From Pogonophryne albipinna (Eukaryota > Chordata > Actinopteri > Perciformes > Artedidraconidae), in NCBI GenBank assembly GCA_028583405.1, contig CM053246.1:9127867-9191866 (forward strand): 64,000 nt of DNA. The letters run 5' to 3'. Of the stretch, positions 58,827 to 64,000 are shown in pieces; within the stretch, counting starts at the first letter, position 1; every line of letters starts with the position of its first letter. The notes beneath the pieces are model-generated. The model saw only the letters and a list, made by a program, of their open reading frames with translations, was not told the origin of the DNA and searched no databases. Position numbers and translations under genes: made by a program.

Positions 58827-59388
58827 CAGTAACAGGCGGACCGCGGTCCGGATCCGGACCTATGCGGACCTATAATCAATACATTAATAGGGGATTTCAA
58901 TTTTTGACAGGGGGCGAAAGAGACGAGTGAGCGATACAGGGAGAGAAACACAGAAGAAGAGATGAGAGCGCGGCAGAGAGAAGCGGAGAGGAAAGTGAGT
59001 GAAGAGAATAACTAGCGATACAGGGAGAGAAGCGGAGAGTGAACAGGCGTGTTAGCGGCAGACAGGGAGAGACAAATAATTACACATGGCGCTCTCCAAA
59101 AAGAGGAAAGTGGACAGTGAGAACAGAGCTTTTAACCCTGACTGGACTCATTCGTGTTCATCCTGCCCACTGGGAGCACAGAGCCAGTGTGTCTCATTTG
59201 TTCAGAGACCGTGGCGCTCATTAAAAGTGCCAAAACGCCACTATGAGACAAAACACAAAGTGTTTGAACAAACATTCCCTCTCAAGTCCGAACTGAGGTC
59301 ACAAAACATAAGCAGTCTCAGAGCCCACTTTGATCAGTCCACCAGGATCAAAATAAATATTGTTCCAGGGCAGGCTAACCGAGGCTAA
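58827..59388 (+). pseudogene. hAT relic, GTF2IRD2-like N-terminal region
   Basis: A hAT-style terminus, CAGTAACAGGCGGACC, with GGTCCGGATCCGGACC repeats starts the relic. An ORF from 59086 reads MALSKKRKVDSENRAFNPDW, then after a shifted stretch KRHYETKHKVFEQTFPLKSE and SLRAHFDQSTRI. This order matches the N-terminal finger region of the hAT proteins related to GTF2IRD2 repeats. The cysteine part falls in a wrong frame (about 59145-59220), so the finger is broken. The catalytic core is absent and no right terminus was found. Confidence 0.7.
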
Positions 59389-59418
59389 CCAATGAGCTAA
59401 CCGAGGCTAACCAATGAG
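59384..59418 (+). repeat. Short tandem duplication
   Basis: CGAGGCTAACCAATGAGCTAAC is doubled head to tail just after the GTF2IRD2-like frame. Confidence 0.8.
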
Positions 59419-60404
59419 CACCTGCATGTGTATGAGAATGGCCCTGACTCCATTTCAGCCCAGATCTAAACTCCTGGCAGGACAACAAGCTCCAGCTCAA
59501 TTCTCGCACTGAACAAAACAAAGTGAGTGAGGGACTGCAATATAAGAGGGAAAGAAAGAGAAACTTTACAACTGTTCAATTGTTATGATTTGTAAAGACT
59601 GATATTGTTCTATAATCGTCTGAAACTGTTAAGTCATGATGTGAAACGGTTAACAAAGAAAAAGGGAAACTCAAGCTGCTGCTACACTTTATTTTATTTA
59701 TATAAAATGAAGCACTTTTAAGATGCACATATTTTCAAAAGTTATTTTATTACTGATTTCAGTATTCTGAGGCTCTGAGCCCCATTTCTTTTCCTCGCGG
59801 ACGGCAAAAAAAGTCAGACTTTATACAATTTAAAATAAAAACAATAATTGTGGCTTGATATTGAGTAAGAAAATGTTTTTAGGAATCACACAGCTTCCGG
59901 TCTTCCAAGACCCGACCGGACAAAAAGATGGGCCGCAGGCACGAAACATACTACCAATAGAAATACATTGCTTTTAAAATCGTTCTGTGTGACACGAAAA
60001 ACCGTTGTCGGCAGTCAGCGAACCAGGCTGTTGACGTCCGGCCGTTCTGTGATTCTCCAGAATACACAGCTGCCCACCAAAGGCACCGGGATCATTTCCG
60101 ACTCTCCCGATGGCCAATCCGTGCCTCCCGTGACTGCACGTCACTGAAACACACTGCTGCAAACTATCTTCAGGGAGGAGCAGCGGAGTCCAGGTGATGC
60201 TGCTCCTCCAAGGAAGAGACACGTTCACCGAAAAACTATATCCGGTCACAGTGATCTGCTATTTTAAAGTAAAGTCAACGCATATCGACCCTACATATGT
60301 GACCCGCTCTATCGAAATCAGTCGGAAGTCGCAACGGCTCATTTAAAAATAAACGTGGATTTGCGTAAAAAAAATCGTTTTTCGGGTTTGGGTGTTTTGT
60401 TTGA

Positions 60405-60715
60405 TTTTAAATAAACAAAGTCTTGGCTTTCAGAATATGAAACTTTTATTTCCAAAATCACACGATAAATACATTTTTGAAGCTTGTAAAGGGAAGATGA
60501 CACCTCTCACTCGCAATCTGCTGTTCCGCAGTGCAGCTTCCCCTCCCTCCGGCTGAAATTATGAATGTAAGGTGTAATCATAGATAACACGGCAGGGTCC
60601 GTTACAGTTTGTTTTCATCTGATTTCAATTAAACAAAGTCTTGGCTTTCAGAATATTAAACTTGTTTCAGGAAAATTCAGATGATAAATACAACTTTGAA
60701 GCTTGTAACGGCATA
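60405..60715 (+). repeat. Direct repeat of about 85 bp, spaced 218 bp
   Basis: AAACAAAGTCTTGGCTTTCAG followed by AATAT..AAACTT and GATAAATACA..TTTGAAGCTTGTAA occurs at about 60410-60490 and again at about 60630-60710. The two copies differ by small changes. Confidence 0.75.
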
Positions 60716-60808
60716 ATTACAAGCAGAGAACGGAGTAACTTTACGTCACGGCAGGCATAACAACAGCCGGTGTTTCTCTCGTGAGTGTTTTCCCCGGGAA
60801 ACAACAAA

Positions 60809-61054
<246 letters not shown>

Positions 61055-61111
61055 GCGCTTCCCCCAGACCAGTAATCCAAACGAAAATATCTTCCCTCCG
61101 TTTTCATCATT

Positions 61112-61746
61112 AGGCGCATTCACACCGCAGTACTTTTCCCACAAAGGTTCATGAGAACGTAGTTCATGAGAACTCTTTAGTTCTCATGAACTACGTACAG
61201 ATCGCGTTCACACCGGAATAAGTCCCTGGGGGAGGATTAGGCAAATGAAGCCGCTGACGTCACTTCTTCTTCTTCTGCTTTGGGTTTACTGGCAGGCCGC
61301 AAACCACCCCCGGAGTTGGGGACTGGCTTCAGTAGAAGCTGCTGGGACTCCCAGTAGCTTCTACTGAAGCCTTCCGAGTAAATCGCCAGAACGCCGACAC
61401 CTCCTCATCTCCACCGCTCCCATGTTTTATTTTGTGTTGCCATCAGTTAGCCTCTCTGCGTTTCTGCGCTGGGCTAATGCTAATAATGCTAATGCGAGGA
61501 TAATAAAATGGTGGCTTCACAAAACTTTTTGGGAGTTTTACGGGGCGTGGTTTGCAATCCGCCCAGCCAATCAGACATAGGAACCTTTTTCTCCCACGAA
61601 AGTCCCTGCTCTCTAGCAGGGACGGAAAAGGGGGTGAAAAGGTTCTCATGAACTAATTTTTGTTCCGGCTCTTTTTGGTGTGAACGCAACATTTCGGAAC
61701 TATATCGGAACTAAAGTGGGAAAAGTACTGCGGTGTGAACGCGCCT
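61112..61746. mobile_element. Harbinger-like MITE with 3-bp duplication
   Basis: 635 bp; ends AGGCGCATTCACACCGCAGT and, reverse complemented, AGGCGCGTTCACACCGCAGT; the match continues through ACTTTTCCCAC. ATT flanks both sides (61109-61111 and 61747-61749). An inner inverted repeat (GTTCATGAGAAC words) lies at 61150-61195. Confidence 0.85.
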
Positions 61747-62030
61747 ATTTGCTCCGCTAATAATCAATCAGATCGATGGATTCCAGAGAAGAGGAAACTT
61801 TGAAGGCCTTTTTCTCAAAATGATGACTCGGTGACAGTCATTATCTTATGTGACATATTTTAATATTTGGAGTACAAAAACAATCCTGATATCATTAGGA
61901 TTTGAAAAGTTTACATGTACCTGAACGGGCCGCGAGAAAAAAAAAAATTAATATTAAGTTGAGTCAGCCTAAGAGGCACGTCGGCCCACCGGGAAAGTGC
62001 CCGGTATGCCAGTCCTGCCCTGCCCCTGTT

Positions 62031-62880
62031 AGTCAGGGCTGGACTGGCCGGAGAGACGTCATCAAACAATAAACAGTGAGGAAAAGACAAATATCTACTT
62101 AATGGAACACTGAGCCTGCAATTGCTCTGTCTTCAGGGAACATAAATCATTTTGCCACGATAATTGACATCATTAAAACGAATTAACACTGATTAAAATG
62201 AACACAATTTAATGTTGTAAACCCCTTCCCCAAACAGTGATTATAAAAATCGTAATTTACCAATCCTAAGCACAGCAGGACCGTCCATTTTGGCCAAATA
62301 CAGAAGATGTTAACCTCTCAAAAAGCTACTGGAGTGAACCTGCAATACTGAACACTAGGAACGGAGACTGAAGTTATGTTGAACAAAAAAGGTTTATTTC
62401 CAAACAGGCAGGGTCTGTGGGGTTAGGCTGTAGCAGGGGACAGAGCAGGAGAGATGTAATCCAGAAAAACAGGGGATAAGGGAATCCAAAAAGCCAGGGC
62501 CAAGGAATATACTAAGAACTGGAGCGGAGGTCAGAATCCAGGGATCTGGGGTGGCCGAGAGAGCAGGCTGAACCAGGGGAGCGAAGGAACACGGAGGAGC
62601 ACAGCAGGTAAGAGAGGTGGCTGGGCGCGGCAGGCAGAGGAGCAGGTAAGTTGGTCACTGGACAGGGAGAGCACAAGGTTAGAATTAGCAACAAACACTT
62701 AGAGATTGGTAAGCTAGAAGCTAAGTTAGCCGAGACCTTTTACCACTGGTGGTTTAGACGACGAACTGGCGAGTACTGGATGAGGGAACCGGGTTTATAT
62801 GCAGGTGTAGGTGAGTAGTTGCAATCACGGTGACGAGCAGCAGCTGAGGAGGTGTGGAGGCGGGAATCCAAAAGTAGGTC
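62031..62880 (-). other. Repeat-like stretch, possibly LTR-derived
   Basis: A second hAT-type terminus, CAGGGCTGGACTGGCC, lies at about 62035. From 62377 to about 62880 the sequence is GGA-rich and ends toward TTTATTTCC on its left, which resembles minus-strand LTRs of fish Ty3 elements. I could not find the matching target duplication. Confidence 0.3.
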
Positions 62881-63324
62881 AGCCACGCCCAGCCAGGAAG
62901 ACAGAGGCTCTTTCTCATTTCACTAATTTCCCCTCCTCGACTCCTCGGTCTTCCGGTAGTGACCCGGAAATGGATTTCAGCGCGCCATGTTGAAGGACAT
63001 CTAATTTCTCTAAATGCACTTCGAGGATCGAGCATCGAGGAGGCTCTCTGGAGGAGCTATAATTATCACAGTATGCTCCATCATTCATCAGTAGTTTTCC
63101 ATTCGCCTGTCTCACCTGTTAACCACACCCACGTTTTTGCTCACTCTCTTTCACTTCTGCACCCGTTAGCTTCGGGGCAGTTGAATGTTATGCACCCTCT
63201 ATTCAAAAAAGAGAACGGAGCGAAAAATACAAACAACAAATTGTGTCAGGTGCGCGTGACCTGCTCCGCTGCGCGTGCATCATTTCCAAAGTGCTTCCAC
63301 AGCAGTGACACACATCTTTGGATA
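62881..63324. other. Unannotated region
   Basis: GC-balanced sequence with a CTCGAGG-rich part near 63020. A plus-strand ORF at 62959-63396 has no known domain. Confidence 0.35.
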
Positions 63325-63840
63325 ATCATTTATACGAAAATGGTTAAAGCAACCATCACTAAACGCCAGCAACACTGCATCTACTGCAGACAGTAGCAAC
63401 GGGTCGGATGGGGACATCACGTTACCCTCCGTTGTGGACACTAGCTTACTCCCGCCTGACTCGCCGCCCTCGCCCCCGGAGCAGCAGTCTTTGTTGCCGG
63501 AAACTACGCCGCCCCTCTGCGGCCCGCAGGTGCCAGGATACCACGGCAAAACAGAGCCTGCCCAGGTATATCTAAACAAGTACCCGCCTGTACAGTGGGG
63601 TTAGGCGGTCATTTTGCAGCTCGTGGTATACAAATAGACAAGGGCTAGAATATTCATGTGAAAATAGTGCCATATTCTGCCATGCCTGTAGAAATGTTGG
63701 GTCAAAAATAATGTATACAATAGCACAGATGCCTTCACCACGAATGGCTACAAAAAGATCTCATATCCCAAGCTTATCAACAAGCTAATGTTGCAGCTGA
63801 AATGTTCTCCAGGTCACAAAGTCAACCTCACAGGATGATG
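63325..63840 (+). pseudogene. TTF/ZMYM-type zinc-finger (hAT-like) protein remnant
   Basis: The plus strand reads RKWLKQPSLNASNTASTADS from 63337, a Ser/Pro-rich linker, then QVYLNKYPPVQWG before a TAG at about 63602. One base over, the frame continues RRSFCSSWYTNRQGLEYSCE, then NSAIFCHACRN. The W-Y-x(5)-L-E-Y-S and F-C-x-x-C order is the conserved TTF-type zinc finger at the start of many hAT/ZMYM-like transposase genes. A further fragment (DAFTTNGYK, about 63730) follows in another frame. It is frameshifted and runs into unrecognised sequence before the window ends, so it is a broken copy; a real ZMYM-like gene with a sequencing error is the alternative. Confidence 0.6.
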
Positions 63841-64000
63841 TGATACCAGTTTTCAAGCACAGTAAATATTCTCTTCCCAGAGTATATGATGGGACCAAGG
63901 TGATGATGTAGTACATGGTTTTAATAATACTTTTGCTTTTCAATGTTTGCCATTTCAAACCATGAGCTGGTTTAAATAATATGTGCCTTGATTTACAATA
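63841..64000. other. Window end, nothing recognised
   Basis: Short AT-rich stretch without visible features. Confidence 0.4.

Noticed and set aside
62377..62880. Solo LTR call
   Set aside because: Promoter-like and polyadenylation-like composition but no TG..CA ends with matching 5-bp flanks could be found.

Overview
The window reads as intergenic, transposon-packed DNA from a ray-finned (teleost) fish. The evidence is the repeat content: a DIRS-type tyrosine-recombinase retroelement, many hAT transposons with 8-bp target duplications, TTAA-target elements of Kolobok/piggyBac type, L2-like LINE 3' ends, Ty3-like LTR debris, and long (GT)n/(AC)n microsatellites. I recognise no host protein-coding exon and no tRNA, rRNA or CRISPR array. 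Nearly every coding sequence I can support belongs to a mobile element, and most are broken.

Layout. 1-3.9 kb is the 5' part of a DIRS element on the minus strand: a gag-like ORF, then an uninterrupted reverse transcriptase/RNase H frame that runs off the left edge. 4-10 kb holds LTR-like and LINE remnants, a degenerate minisatellite and a probable hAT copy interrupted by a solo LTR. 10.6-14 kb is a hAT element with a perfect target duplication, carrying a 38-bp minisatellite, a solo LTR, a second hAT with a BED-finger ORF, and the remnant of its own transposase. 17-29 kb has further hAT and TTAA-target elements, a foldback hairpin and a LINE pseudogene. 31-38 kb contains a long Kolobok-like copy whose coding exon is split by another element, a hAT, and Ty3-like gag debris. 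39-46.5 kb has a long-TIR composite and three hAT elements.

The centrepiece is 47.4-55.7 kb. An old non-autonomous hAT copy has been broken by three separate insertions. The first is a complete hAT transposon (47770-51455) with terminal inverted repeats, a perfect 8-bp target duplication and an intact 757-residue transposase carrying the expected D, D and E residues. The second is an internally deleted LINE that itself contains a TTAA element, containing a hAT MITE, containing a long-TIR element. The third is a 381-bp MITE. A related copy near 45.9 kb shows the unoccupied target of the complete hAT. The window ends with a large composite hAT (58306-62022) and a frameshifted zinc-finger transposase remnant at the right edge.

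How the parts work together: only the hAT transposase at 48561-50834 looks able to act. The many short hAT elements have different terminal sequences and probably depended on other transposases. The DIRS element keeps its RT motifs but has lost a predicted RNase H catalytic residue. Long stretches without repeats (about 15.4-17.1, 29.1-31.4, 44.3-45.3 and 56.5-58.3 kb) hold no gene I can name; a few look like candidate conserved non-coding DNA, which is inference only.
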